Assembly: GCA_023374045.1 (NCBI GenBank)
Contig: CM041783.1
Span: 97,127,298-97,191,297 of the forward strand
DNA from: Limonium bicolor
Taxonomy: Eukaryota; Streptophyta; Magnoliopsida; Caryophyllales; Plumbaginaceae
Length of the DNA stretch: 64,000 bases
Direction of reading: 5' to 3'
The translations under genes and the position numbers were made by a program. The stretch's first letter is position 1. The number at the start of each line of letters is the position of its first letter. Of this stretch, positions 32,832 through 44,880 are shown piece after piece. Below the pieces are notes generated by a model, which worked only from the letters and a program-made list of their open reading frames with translations, was not told the DNA's origin and searched no databases.

Positions 32832-33815
32832 ACCTGTTATTTGAGCAATGGATGATATGAATGAGTGCTTGCATGCCTTGATTGCCTAGTTACATAGGAA
32901 GAAACTAATAAGACTCACTAGTAAAATTTTAAACCACGTAGGAAGCTATAAGATATGCTTTCCTATCCCCTCACCGCCCTCCCTGGAAGAAAACATTATC
33001 AAAGCACCAGAACCAGAGAACGAACAGTGTAAGGTTATCCAACCAGGTTTGATACTACTCAAGGGATACCTAACACCGGAGACACAAATTGCAATCATCA
33101 GGAGATGTCAAGAATTGGGAGCAGGACCAGGAGGGTTCTACACTCCAGAATTTCCAGGAGGATCAAAAATGAAGCTGAAAATGATGTGCTTAGGAAAGGA
33201 TTGGAATCCTTACTCAAAGACCTACCAGGATACAAGAAATGGAGATGGAGAGCAAGTGCCAAAAATCCCAGAAGAATTTTTACAAATTGTGGAACAAGCA
33301 GTTAATACAGCTCAGCAGCTAGAAGAAGATCCAGTTCCCAACTTAAGGGCTGATCTATGTATCATCAACTTCTATGAAGAAGGAGGCCGCTTAGGACTAC
33401 ATCAGGACAAGGATGAAACACAAGGGTCCCTCGATCAGGGGATACCAGTATTGTCTTTGTCAATTGGAGATGACGCAGAGTTCCTTTATGGCGAGCAGAA
33501 GCGTGTGGACCTTGCAAAGAAAATCATATTGAATTCAGGAGATGTTTTAATAATGGGTGGAAAATCAAGGTTGCTATACCATGGGATTAAAAGGATTAAA
33601 CTAAACACAGCACCTTCGACAGTGATAAACACCACACACATGAAACCAGGAAGATTAAGTTTGACTTTTAGAAAGTACTAGTGTTGTAATTGTTTTTGGA
33701 CATCTGAAAGAAGATCATCTCATTAATGAAGCAATATTGTTGTAAAAAAATAAAGGGGTGAATGTTTTTCAACCTCCATCATATGCCAAAGTACTTACCC
33801 AGATTCTGTTGTTAG
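32812..33815 (+). other. Predicted alternative-splicing cassette around AlkB in element A
   Basis: The donor is ACCCAG|GTACTT near the gag end (phase 1). Acceptor 1 is CCACGTAG|GAAGC (32941/32942) before AlkB; acceptor 2 is CTGTTGTTAG|GTTGTGC (33815/33816) before protease. Both acceptors are phase 1, so either joins gag in frame. Without splicing gag ends six codons after the donor. Neither AlkB nor protease has a suitable ATG at its conserved start in this element, which fits expression by splicing. Confidence 0.6.
32942..33681 (+). CDS. AlkB-like Fe(II)/2-oxoglutarate dioxygenase of element A
   Basis: An open frame of about 246 codons runs from acceptor 1 to TAG 33679-33681 with no break. 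It matches the AlkB family over its whole catalytic core. QPGLILLKGYLTPETQ and GGFYTPEF form the N-terminal part, then GKDWNPYSKTY and a helix (EEFLQIVEQAV). DLCIINFYEEGGRLGLHQDK has the HxD ligands, and GEQKR is the loop. GDVLIMGGKSRLLYHGIKRI has the distal His, and RLSLTFRK has the two Arg of the RxxxxxR motif. The order and the HQDKDE signature look closest to bacterial AlkB and eukaryotic ALKBH1-type enzymes. Family members remove N1-methyladenine, N3-methylcytosine or related marks from DNA or RNA. There is no start ATG at the conserved N-terminus, so a Gag-AlkB fusion by splicing is likely. All catalytic residues are intact. Confidence 0.93.
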
Positions 33816-36800
33816 GTTGTGCTAAGGAGGCGGAAGGTGCCTTAAGTATACTTACTGAGGAGGAGGCCAGCAAGGGCGGCGCGATCCTCACTGGCACCTT
33901 TCCTGTCAATGGAGTGGCTGCATTAGTACTGTTCGACTCCGGAGCCTCACATACTTTCGTTTCGCCTTCGCTTGCAGGGAAGTTGGGGCTAGACGCTGTA
34001 GAGTTACCTGATTTTAAGGTGGCACTCCCGTCTAAGGAGAAGGTCAGTTGCACTCGCCTTTATAGAGGAGCCACTATCCGTATTAAGGAGGAGGAATTTC
34101 CCATTGACCTGATTGAGTTCAGAGGTCTAGGATTCGACGTTATAGCCGGGATGGACTGGTTGGGGCGGCACAGAGGCCGCATTCTTTGTGCAGAGCGCAG
34201 ACTGTTACTTAAGAGCCCATCAGGAGTGACAATATCTTACCGCCAGAGCCCTAGAGCACCATCAATAAAGGTGATATCTGCTATGTCCATGTACAAACAC
34301 GTCAGGAAGCAGAAGGAAGTATATTTATGCTATGTTCAGGATGTAGAGCACGACCCTGATTTTGATCCAGATATGCCAGTGGTGTCAGAATTTCCAGATA
34401 TTTTCCCAAAGGAACTTCCAGGCTTACCGCCACCTAGAGAGGTGGAGTTCTCCATTGAATTACTACCAGGTACCGGTCCCATAGCTAAGGCACCGTACCG
34501 TATGGCACCCAGCAGAAATGGCTGAGTTGAAGGAACAGTTGAAGGATTTACTAGACAAGGGATACATACGACCTAGCGTATCTCCTTGGGGAGCACCAGT
34601 TCTTTTTGTGAAGAAGAAGGATGGAAGCCTTCGTTATGTATCGATTACAGAGAGCTTAATGCAGTGTCAGTGAAGAACAAATATCCACTACCACGAATTG
34701 ATGACTTGTTTGATCAGTTAAGAGGAGCAAAGGTGTTTTCAAAGATCGATTTGAGATCAGGCTACCATCAGATACCTATTAGGGAGCAAGACAGGGAAAA
34801 GACAGCTTTCAGAACACGTTATGGCCACTATGAGTTTACAGTTATGCCTTTTGGCTTGTCAAACGCACCGGCAGTCTTCATGGATTTAATGAACAGATTA
34901 TTCAGAGAGCAGCTGGACAAGACCGTGGTTGTATTCATCGATGATATCCTAATTTATTCAAAGTCTAAGGAAGAGCATGAGAGTCACCTCCGACATGTAC
35001 TCGAGATCTTAAGGGAGAACTAGCTTTATGCTAAGTTCTCCAAGTGTGAGTTTTGGTTGGACAGAGTTTCCTTTCTAGGACATGTTATATCAGACGCTGG
35101 GATCGCAGTGGATCCAGCAAAAATAGAAGCAGTCCGCACCTGGCCCAGACCAAAGACAGTGACTGATATCAGGAGTTTCCTTGGGTTAGCAGGTTACTAC
35201 AGAAGGTTCGTCCGAGACTTCTCCAGAATAGCAAAACCAATGACAAGTTTAATGAAGAAGGACGCGCCATTCACATGGACTACAGAATGTGAGACCTCAT
35301 TCCAGAATTTGAAGGATGCTTTGACATCAGCACCAGTTTTGACTATACCTGAAGGCACAGAGGGTTATGAAGTTTACTGTGATGCATCAGGCAGGGGATT
35401 AGGGTGTGTACTCATGCAGAATGGGAAGGTAGTCGCCTACGCTTCCCGACAGCTGAAGAAACATGAGGAGAACTATCCCACACATGACTTGGAGCTTGGA
35501 GCAATTGTTTTTGCATTGAAGATCTGGCGCCACTACCTGTATGGTGTCCAGATGACTGTATACTCGGATCATAAAAGTTTGAAATACGTATTCACCCAGA
35601 TGGAGTTAAACATGAGACAAAGAAGATGGGATGAATTTCTCAAGGATTACGACATCGATTTGCAGTACAAAGAAGGAAAAGCTAATGTAGTAGCACACGC
35701 ATTGAGTCGACGAGCACATTCCTTAAATGCCATTGTGGCTAGCTCGAGTCTTATAGACGACATACGTAGCGCACAGCAGAATGATCAGCGAATGACGGAG
35801 ATCAGTCAAAAGTTGTCTGACGGTACATTTGAAGGAGGGAAGTATGAGTTTCAGCTACACGATGATGGGTTGATCAGATTAAAGGGCAGATTGTGTATTC
35901 CCAGAGACAGCACATATATAAAGGAGCATATTCTTCGAGAGTCCCACACTTCTACCACATCTGTCCATCCAGGAGCTTCTAAGATGTACAAAGATCTAAA
36001 GAGGTATTTCTGGTGGAGTGGTATGAAGGGCGACGTGACAGAATATGTGATTCGATGTCTCACTTGTCAGAAAGTGAAATTCGAACATAGACGACCAGGA
36101 GGTATGGTACAGTCTATGCCAGTTCCAGAGTGGAAGTTTTATGATATCTCTATGGACTTCGTGGTGGGACTACCACCTACGAGAGGAGGACTAAATATGA
36201 TATGGGTTGTTGTTGATCGACTGACTAAAGTTGCTAGGTTTATTCCGATGAAAGACACTTGGAAAGTGCCAAAGTTGGCAGAACTATTCGAGCAAGAGAT
36301 TATCAGACATCATGGAGTACCAAAGACTATTGTTTCAGATCGAGATACCAGATTTCTTTCACGATATTGGCGAGCTACTCGCGAAGCACTTGGAACTGAA
36401 TTGAAGCTTAGCACAGCATTTCATCCTCAGACAGATGGTCAGTCAGAGAGGACTATTCAGACCTTAGAGGACATGCTACGAGAATGTGCTTTGGATTTCC
36501 AGGGCAGCTGGATAGATAGATTACATCTCATTGAATTTGCATACAATAACAGCTATCACGCCTCTATACAGATGTCACCTTTTCAAGCACTATATGGCAG
36601 ACCATGCCGCACACCATTGTGCTGGGACGAGTCTAGTGAGACCGTCATCATTGGGCCTGAGTACTTAGAGCAAGTCCAGGCAGAAGTACAACAAATCAGA
36701 AACAATATGAAAGCAGCACAGGATAGACAGAAATCATATGCTGATGAGAGACGACGAGACCTTGAGTTCGCGGTTGGCGACCAGGTATTTCTACGAGTAT

Positions 36801-37194
36801 CACCCATGAAGGGTGTATTCAGATTTGGACAGAAGGGCAAGCTAAGCCCGAAATTGTTGGACCCTACGTTATCACAGAGCGGGTGGGCCTTGTGGCATAT
36901 CGACTTGATTTGCCAGCAGAGTTGGGTAAAGTACACAACGTTTTTCATGTGTCTCAGCTCAAGAAATATATGCCTCACCCTTCGCATGTCTTACAACCAG
37001 AGACTTTATCTTTAGAACCGACGATGCGATACGTGGAGACACCTCAGCGAATTTTAGACAGGAAAACACGAGATACTCGCAACAAGACTGTGAGTCTCGT
37101 AAAGATTCTTTGGTCAAACCACGATGTTGAGGAAGCCACTTGGGAATTAGAGGCCGATATGCGTGCTAAATTCCCCTCACTTTTTACCGACTAG
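33816..37194 (+). pseudogene. pol: Pol of element A: protease, RT, RNase H, integrase, chromodomain
   Basis: It begins at acceptor 2 and ends at TAG 37192-37194. Protease has LFDSGASHTF (near 33931). RT has [26 protein letters not shown] and VFIDDIL (near 34931). RNase H has [21 protein letters not shown] and [11 protein letters not shown]. Integrase has the H..H..CLTC finger, [15 protein letters not shown] and DGQSERT for the D,D,E triad, and a [10 protein letters not shown] segment. The chromodomain at 37040-37190 includes VKILWSN and ATWELEADM. Breaks: an extra base near 34511, missing bases near 34635 and 36852, and a stop TAG at 35021-35023. The long stretch 35057-36850 is intact. The chromodomain is thought to steer insertion toward particular chromatin. 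Confidence 0.93.
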
Positions 37195-37621
37195 CAACAC
37201 TAGCCTAGGGTACGTGGGCGTACCCCTCTTTTAGGGGGGTAGAGCTTTTTCGCTTTTTTAGTTTATGTGCACTTTCGTTACACTTTTACATGTAAGTGTT
37301 CTTGCATAACACTACGTTTGTTCGTACTTGTGTACTCTACTTTTGATATGCACTACGTTATACCATTTTGAATGATTATGTGCACTACGTTGCACTATGT
37401 TACTATATGGAATGAATATGTGTACCACGGTTACTAGAACAATCCTTCGTAATCATTGCCGTTATGTTGTTTCTACACAATGACTTGTAGATTACCGTTA
37501 CCCGGGACTTGTTCCCTAAACTAGAACTAAATTGTGGATACTTAACGGAATCTGTTTCCCCACAACCATTTATATTTAGAAATGAGACTTCGGGGCGAAG
37601 TCCCTTTTTAAGGGGGTAGAT
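37195..37621 (+). promoter_or_regulatory. 3' untranslated region of element A with two hairpin-PPT modules
   Basis: Module 1: a perfect 7-bp hairpin GGGTACG / CGTACCC (37208-37225), then CTCTTTTAGGGGGGTAGAG (37227-37244). Module 2: a perfect 7-bp hairpin GACTTCG / CGAAGTC (37586-37602), then CCTTTTTAAGGGGGTAGAT ending at the 3' LTR. Module 2 is the true polypurine tract; module 1 lies about 380 bp upstream. The sequence between is AT-rich with no ORF of note. Confidence 0.75.
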
Positions 37622-38813
37622 TGAAATACCCCAAATCCAATTAACACTATAAAACAATTTAAATAATAAAAGTATAAATTATTTCACGTACGCATGCTCA
37701 TTCCCACATGCAAACGTTTACGTACGCGTGCAACCTCACGCATGCAAAAAACGATACGTAACAAATAGTTGTGTTACCATAACGAAAGGGGAAAATTTTA
37801 CTAACGTATTAACATACTCGTACAAAACAATTATGTACGTTTATTAACAAGGATTAACCCCTTACATAACAAGCTCGATATAGAGAGCGTCGACAAGAAA
37901 AAGAAAATCAATACGGACGTTTATACAAACGAGCGACGTAAGTAATTACAAATACTAAAATAAAATGGTATACACATTTAAACAATGTAACAACCTATGT
38001 TGTACCTTAATCCTGTACCAAGAACACTACGTATACTTTACTAATCACTAATAAAATAAGTATACATTCATACACAAAGATTACATAAGGAATAAACCTT
38101 AAGTCAAAGTAATAGCATGTGTAAAAAAATTAACACATGGAAATAAGTCCAATGTGACAACACTTAAATACATAATGTTATAATATATGGTATACAATAT
38201 TATAGCAAGACAAAAAAAAAAAGAGCTGGCGCAAGGCCTTGTTCCAGCCGGTTGCCTTTCAAAAAAAATGATGGAGGTGACAAAGATGACACAAGAGTGG
38301 GGAGTAATTTAAGGAAAATTGTACTTGCATTTATTAAACTAGTACATGAACAATACAGTTCTCTAGCAAGCATAGGTTCCGAATTGGTGCTGCTTGCGGT
38401 AATATACAAAACAAAACAACATTGTGAGAGAGTAATTAAGGAGAAATTTAGGGAGACTAGTACCAACTACAATTGAATAATAATATAAGGAATAAATAAG
38501 AAAAGAAATGGGGGCCATCAGCCATTTTTTGGGGCTGGTTACGAATTCAGAAGGAAAAATAAGAGGAGGAATCATGGGTGTGTTGTACTTGCTACAATGA
38601 CATGTGATAATATAGTATATAATGAATAAATTAAAGCAAAGAGAAGGACAATATTACCGATTTGGCAGCTCACATTCACGGTGGACAGCTTGTGAAGGGG
38701 AGTAAAATAGGTGACTCATGTACTTGCTACCATATAATAAGGATATAATATATTAATGAGTAAAGTAAGTCAAGAGCATAACAGCCCAAATTGGCTTACT
38801 CTCGGACCAGTAG
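37622..38813 (+). repeat. 3' LTR of element A, left part
   Basis: This matches 26510-27715 of the 5' LTR and ends at the AGTAG target site (38809-38813) where element C inserted. Confidence 0.93.
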
Positions 38814-41800
38814 TGTAACACCCCATCCACAACCAAACATAATAACAATCTGCAGCGGAAACTCAAATCATCACATTACTTATTCCAATGGTGTTACACG
38901 CCGTTAACCACCGCGTGGCTAACAAGGCTAAACATGTACTTATTGTATCGGTCTGATGGACTAGATTCCCGAGCAACTACACAATACAATACTCAAACCA
39001 TCTTCAACATTTATTATATACATACACTCCCCCTATACCGAGTATTTACAACTACTGCCGATAACAACTTCGGTCTTACTACGCGCCTAACATTCTCACG
39101 CCATTTAAATGGCTACCATGTATAAACATCTGCCCCGTCCTACTCTCGAACGGCTTCCAGCTCTCCGTACCTGAAATAGGAAAAGAAGAGAAAGGGTGGC
39201 CCCCAAGGGGCTCAGCACCTTTGCTGGTATGGTAATCCCGCAGCCCACATGCTACCGGGCCACGCACAAAAATTGTCGTCTTAGCATGCAGTTGATTATA
39301 TTTAAATCATGCATACAAGCCATAACCTTACATCACATAATATTTCGCCTCATGGGCTCAACCTATAACCAACACATCCACACTTAACCAACCATCCAAT
39401 GATTCCTTAAACCCTAGAATGGCTCTCCTCTAAAATGGGAGCTACTTCCTAACGAACGGCATGTACCCATTAATCGGGTTATCCTCAAATGCCTCTTGTC
39501 GCAAACTGGGATTCATTTCCACGATCCACACATTCCATCATACATAAATATCATTTCACATAATAAAACATAACAAAACAACCTTCTTGTTTCAACGTAC
39601 ATATGATGACATCGCATTCATTTAAAACGTCCAACATATATATATTTATACCAAGCATAGCAAGGGAATTTGCATAGCACCATAACATTACATAACACCA
39701 TAAAATCGGTTCTCACAAGGAACCTTCCACCATAGTTAGTATACCATGTGAGCCTAGGGATTTTGCCAATCCCATGTTAAGCTCGTTACCATCTCGTTAC
39801 CGTCCGGTTATATAGAACGGTTAACTTGTACCCAAGGTGTGTCGGATATAGTAATCCCAAGCACACCGAAATAACATAACCATTAGTATGCCCCCGTGGC
39901 CCGACGTGAGTCAGTAATATAGCTTTGGTTAAGCTAAAAGGGAAGGTTGGAAACCCAATGGGAAAAAAACCTAACATACACAGAGGGTCGAACCTATAAT
40001 GGCACGACCCCCATCCTCACACGCTGGCCGGAACAGACCGGACTCCTCACCCCCCATTAGTACACATACACTTAATAATAAGTAGTTAGGGATCCATTAT
40101 GGAGCCTACCACATCCACACACCGTACGGTATCATAACCGAGTTAAGCACACAAGGGAGGTTCACACACTTGCATACAACATCAATATCCAACTAACTCA
40201 CACATAGCCGTGGTTAGCACGTTCCCAAGTTTGGGCCGTCAACTCCGAATACCGATCACTCATGTGTTCCTAGTTTTGATTAGCTAAGGTTTAACACAAT
40301 TTGAGGGTTAAATGGTATCGGAGGCCAAATTCGCCACATAAATGAATTACTATAAACTCATTACATGTTTTATCTTACAAGGTGGCAAACACTCAGAAAA
40401 ACACATTGGCATACAAGCCGGTGTAATCCGGTAGGACGCAGGTTGCAAGAAAACCATACCTGTCACCGGGGTCCACTTACCACGTCCACTTATGTTCCTC
40501 GAGCAAATTCTCGAACAACTGTTAACATCACATGTGTTTTCATTAACATCGGGGTTGCTTGATTATTTAATGTCAATGCTTAATTTTTCCCCGTTAACTT
40601 AGTTACATAACTTAACATTTTTAACTTGTTTTACTCTCACATTTTAATACAACTTTTAACCCACTTTATTGTCATTAAAACTCACCTAACATGTCCTTAA
40701 CATCCTTATAACATCATTACCTACCAATCCCCATCATCACATATCATTTCATAACCTTAAACCATGTTTTGGGTCCGACCGACCACCGTCCGACCCACAA
40801 CTGGGTCGGTCCATTACAGAACCCTTTTACTTCCTTATAAACATGCCCGTCCGACCCACGTCCGACCCACCATTCTGGGTCGGTCCATGTGCGAACATTT
40901 TCCTCCTTTGAAACTTGAACCGACCGACCCATGTCCGACCCACCCTTTTGGGTCGGACCATTACCGAACACATTCCTAACATGAAACAGAGGCTCGACCG
41001 ACCCAAAAACTGGGTCGGCCCCTGGGTCGGTCGCCTCCTAATCCTTCCCAAACTTTGCCAAATCTTCACAAAATCTCTCCTAAGGCCTCTTAATGTGTTC
41101 TAACATCATTTGGCACTTCAAACACACCCTTAAGATATTCTTAAGCACTCACAAAACTATGTTCCTAATTCCTTAAACCTTTACTTATATCTCCACAAAG
41201 TTCCTAACACTTACAATGTTTTCTCCTTATGATTTCTAGGTGGCATTTCACCTATAATGACCACAATACCAAGGTGTTTCCTCTACACCTTATCATCATC
41301 TCTCAACTTCTTTTCTTACTAACTAAATCTCCTTTCACAACTTCTTAAAACTCCTACTCAAAAAACCTAACCTCATTTATTCCTTGAATATAAACATTAC
41401 CTAAACCTTAAACAACTCCTCCAAGACTTAAATACATCTTAAGAACACCCATAGATTTCTAAAACTTCCAAGATAATGCTAAATCCTTGCATCACTCTAA
41501 ATCACCTTAATACATGTTTTCTTCTCAAGTAAACATTCATTCACCTTTAATCCTTCCTAGTTCACCAAAACTCACTTACCACACTTAGAACTTCTTACAC
41601 ATTTCCCAAATTTGGCCATAGCTTCTCTAGTATATACCCACATCCAAACACTTAGGTTTTACCTATTTCATCAAGAACACCTAAAATCCATCGAACACAT
41701 TTTATACACAAACTTCACACATTAAGCACTACATCACAATATAGTGCATAACTTAAATTGCTTGGCACTTAGGCCCTTAAATGCATGGCTCTTAGGCCCT

Positions 41801-43445
41801 TAAATTGCATAAACCTTAAACACTGAATTTCCCACATAATAATGCCTTTGACCTGCAAATACACCCAACAATACATATTCCTTTAATAAACTCCTTGAGA
41901 GCATTTTACTAGCTCATTTACCATTTGCTCTTTAGGTAGTTTTAACAAGCATTATAAGCTTATTTCTCCTAAGGCATTAAACCACATTGAGATAGCTTGT
42001 TTACCTCTTTTCCTCACAAATTTCTTTCTTGTTTCCTGTAAACCGGTAAGGCATTTCCTTCCTTGTCAACAACTAAACAATATACCAACATTGTAATGAG
42101 TATATAAGCTTTAAGCTTCATCTCATTGTAAACCCTAGTTACATATATTGTTTTAACACATCAAGGTAATTGTTTTACCTTTGAATGGAAAGAGAGCTTG
42201 AATGAGTATCAAGAGAGGACTCCCCCTAGCCCTTGGAAGATTTAAATGAAGCTAAAACAAGACAAGAGAAGACACCATTACAAGGTGCATTTTCGGTCAA
42301 CACCAAAAATGAAGGAAATGAAGTTTCTTTGGTTTTTCCTTACCTTGAAGCAAAGGTGATCAACAAGGCATAAAAATATTAGCTCAAGCTCCTTCCATGG
42401 AAGTTCCTCTTGGCACCGAAATGGAGCTCTTGGGATTTTGAAAGGATAGAATTGAAGAGCTTGATGAGAAGGAAGGATTGTGGTGTTTGTTTTTGATTTG
42501 AACAAGTGAGCTTGAATTATTGCCAATGGAAGGTGGAGCTTTGGTGAGCACTATTCCAAATCGTAGATGGAGAAGAAGAGAGGTTGAAGAAGCCTTGCAA
42601 CCGTGGGAAATGAAGAAGGAAGGGAGAATGAGATTGGTTTTGCTTTTAAGGATATTTATAACTTAAAGCAAATAGTAACCTATGAGTCACCTTTATTTAC
42701 TTAACAAGTTAACATGTTTGGTGACTCATTACTACCAAAAACCGGCCCCCTTATTAGTAGAAGGGTATAATAGTCTTTGTTGACCAATTTAATCACTTAT
42801 AACATTATATGTTACAAACTAGTTATAAAAATCACTATTCACCAATAACAAGGCACATAGAAGTGAAATTTTTGATTTCCCACTATATGGCCACCCAAAT
42901 GTGATACTATATAGTACACATGTTAATTAAAGAGTAATGATGGACATTTAGCCATTCAAACTCATTTACAAGACAATTTTTCAAAAACGTGCTTTAAGAC
43001 TTCTTAAAGCACATTTTGTGTTTTAACTTGTTTTCAAGCTTGGTTTTCTTTGGTAATTGATTTAATATGTTCATTAACATATAATTAAGGCATAGGTATG
43101 ACCATTAGGCCTTATACACATATATCCCAAGCTTAGAGCACATTTTTGCTCTTATTGACCTTAAGGTATTTATGTGTTTTGTTTGGTTTCATTGTCTACC
43201 AAAGTTTCCTAAGGACTTAATTAGCCTTATAAAGTCATAATTAAACATTATCAAGTCTTGGTAGGCTCTTTGGGTCCTAACCAAGTTCACTCCACCTTAG
43301 AGCATGTTTTGCTCAAACCGTGTTGTTTTAGTGTTTATTGTGTTTACATGGTTTAAATGTTCCATTTATGTTTCTAAGGCACTTTTTAGCCTTTAAATTC
43401 CATAGCTTAACATTTACACCACATACCAAGGTTTGGGGTATTTCA
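38814..43445 (-). repeat. 3' LTR of element C
   Basis: This 4.63-kb repeat is nearly identical to 48262-52912. It holds a palindrome array (40771-41035) and a TATA motif TATAAATA (42660-42653, minus strand). No gene. Confidence 0.93.
40771..41035. repeat. Palindrome array in the C 3' LTR
   Basis: Four or five units of CCGACCCA..CTGGGTCGGTCC-type inverted repeats occur, each with a short spacer such as CCATTACAGAAC. It is homologous in layout to the array in B but with a changed core (CCCA/TGGG in place of CTTG/CAAG). Confidence 0.8.
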
Positions 43446-43480
43446 ATCTACCCCCCTTAAAAAACTTCGTCCTCGAAGTT
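43446..43480 (-). promoter_or_regulatory. PPT of element C with adjacent hairpin
   Basis: On the minus strand TTAAGGGGGGTAGAT abuts the 3' LTR. It is preceded by a perfect 7-bp hairpin, AACTTCG / CGAAGTT on the plus strand (43463-43469 and 43474-43480). Confidence 0.8.
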
Positions 43481-43565
43481 CACATTTCCTCGCATCTTTG
43501 GATTAGAATACGGGAATTACTTATAGTCATAAACTTCCATTACCAACCACCCTTTACATCCAACC

Positions 43566-43765
43566 TCGGACTTAATGGTCCGGGCAACATATCCACATTA
43601 TACATAAAATATCATACTCACATGGTAACCTCGGACTTAATGGTCCGGGTACCTTCACCACACTTGCACTAATACAATATCCCTCAGACTCTTAGGTCTG
43701 GGTGACATAACCACATTTAGACTCATAGGTCTATGTAACACAACACATTTAGACTCATAGGTCTT
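43566..43765. repeat. Five short palindromes between the two PPT modules of C
   Basis: Units such as CGGACTTAATGGTCCG (twice), CAGACTCTTAGGTCTG and AGACTCATAGGTCT (twice) recur about every 45 bp, each a 5-6 bp stem. Element B has two similar hairpins (15776-15830) in the same part of its 3' untranslated region. Confidence 0.65.
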
Positions 43766-44843
43766 GATAGCACACACTTTAGGAGATCAAGTCAAAAACC
43801 TTATCACCCATACCAAACAACATGTCATAGCATGTATATCAAACAGAAATACCTTTTCCATCTCTCCATGGGTTCGAATCCCACGTTGAGTACATATACA
43901 TTGTGATCCCGCAGAACCCGGTCGCGATGGACACTTTCTGGTCCCCGTTCCTTTGGGAGATCAAACATTCACTTAATTTTTAACATATGTACTTCTCATG
44001 TCACCGGTCCGAAGACAAAGGCTCATACGTCCTCAGCTCGTGAGCAAGTACTACAAAAATATTCTTTACTAGGTTAAGTATAAGAAAATCTTTTATTCAA
44101 AATATTAATCGATTGTTTGAAAACACCAATTGAAAATCCTTTTGAAAACACCACACAACTCCAAGTCCAGTTTATGCTCCTTGTATCTTTCTTAACATGG
44201 TTATTGTAATCACTTATAGGGAGCTTCAAGAATCATCCAACACTGATGTGATCAGCATCGGTGTTGAACTATCTTTCCACCCCAATTTGTGTTCGGCTTC
44301 CCTTGATCTCATGATAATCAAGTTTCACCTCCCACTTCATTTTCAACCAACAATTTATTCAAGCATATCCCATTTTCTATCTTTGAATCCTTCTAGTCAT
44401 AATCACAAACATCTCCAAGGGATAGAACTCCGTCTATCAATCATCATCCAAATCCAACTTAATTCAAGTTACCTAGAGAATTAATTCTCACTAGGTTCTA
44501 TGTCGGTCTCATAACCCTTCATAAATCACAACACTGTATATATATACAATATTTTTTTTATCAAAATACAATACATGGCTTACATTTATGCACCATCGGG
44601 GTTTTAGTTCCCCGGGAGTTTCTTTACTCCCTTCCACTTGTACTCTCACACACCACTGTTAACAAAATAAACACACTTCCCACAATGGTATTCGCATCTT
44701 CTGTGCGCAATTACCACAATTTAACCACAAATAAATGCGTATGTTTATATAACACACGCGCCAACCATCATAACAAATCATTTTGTGCTATGCACAACCG
44801 TTCACGTACACTTGTACGGTAAAACACACTATGTGGTTTTGCG

Positions 44844-44880
44844 CTCTACCCCCCTTAAAAGGGATTACGCCCACGTAATC
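44844..44880 (-). promoter_or_regulatory. Second PPT-like module of element C
   Basis: On the minus strand a perfect 7-bp hairpin GATTACG / CGTAATC (44863-44880) is followed by CCCTTTTAAGGGGGGTAGAG. The stem differs from A and B at two base pairs, both compensated. Confidence 0.65.

Noticed and set aside
32942..33681. AlkB segment as a recent chance capture of a host ALKBH gene fragment
   Set aside because: The same domain occurs at the same junction in element B with its own splice acceptor, so it is part of the family; a host origin long ago remains possible.
33758..33815. Independent translation start for protease just upstream of its conserved part
   Set aside because: The frame here opens at a GTG, not an ATG, and is poorly conserved with B upstream of the acceptor at 33816.
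40744..41103. ORFs across the C palindrome array (also 50205-50441)
   Set aside because: Same cause as in B; no conserved protein and frames are not kept between LTR copies.
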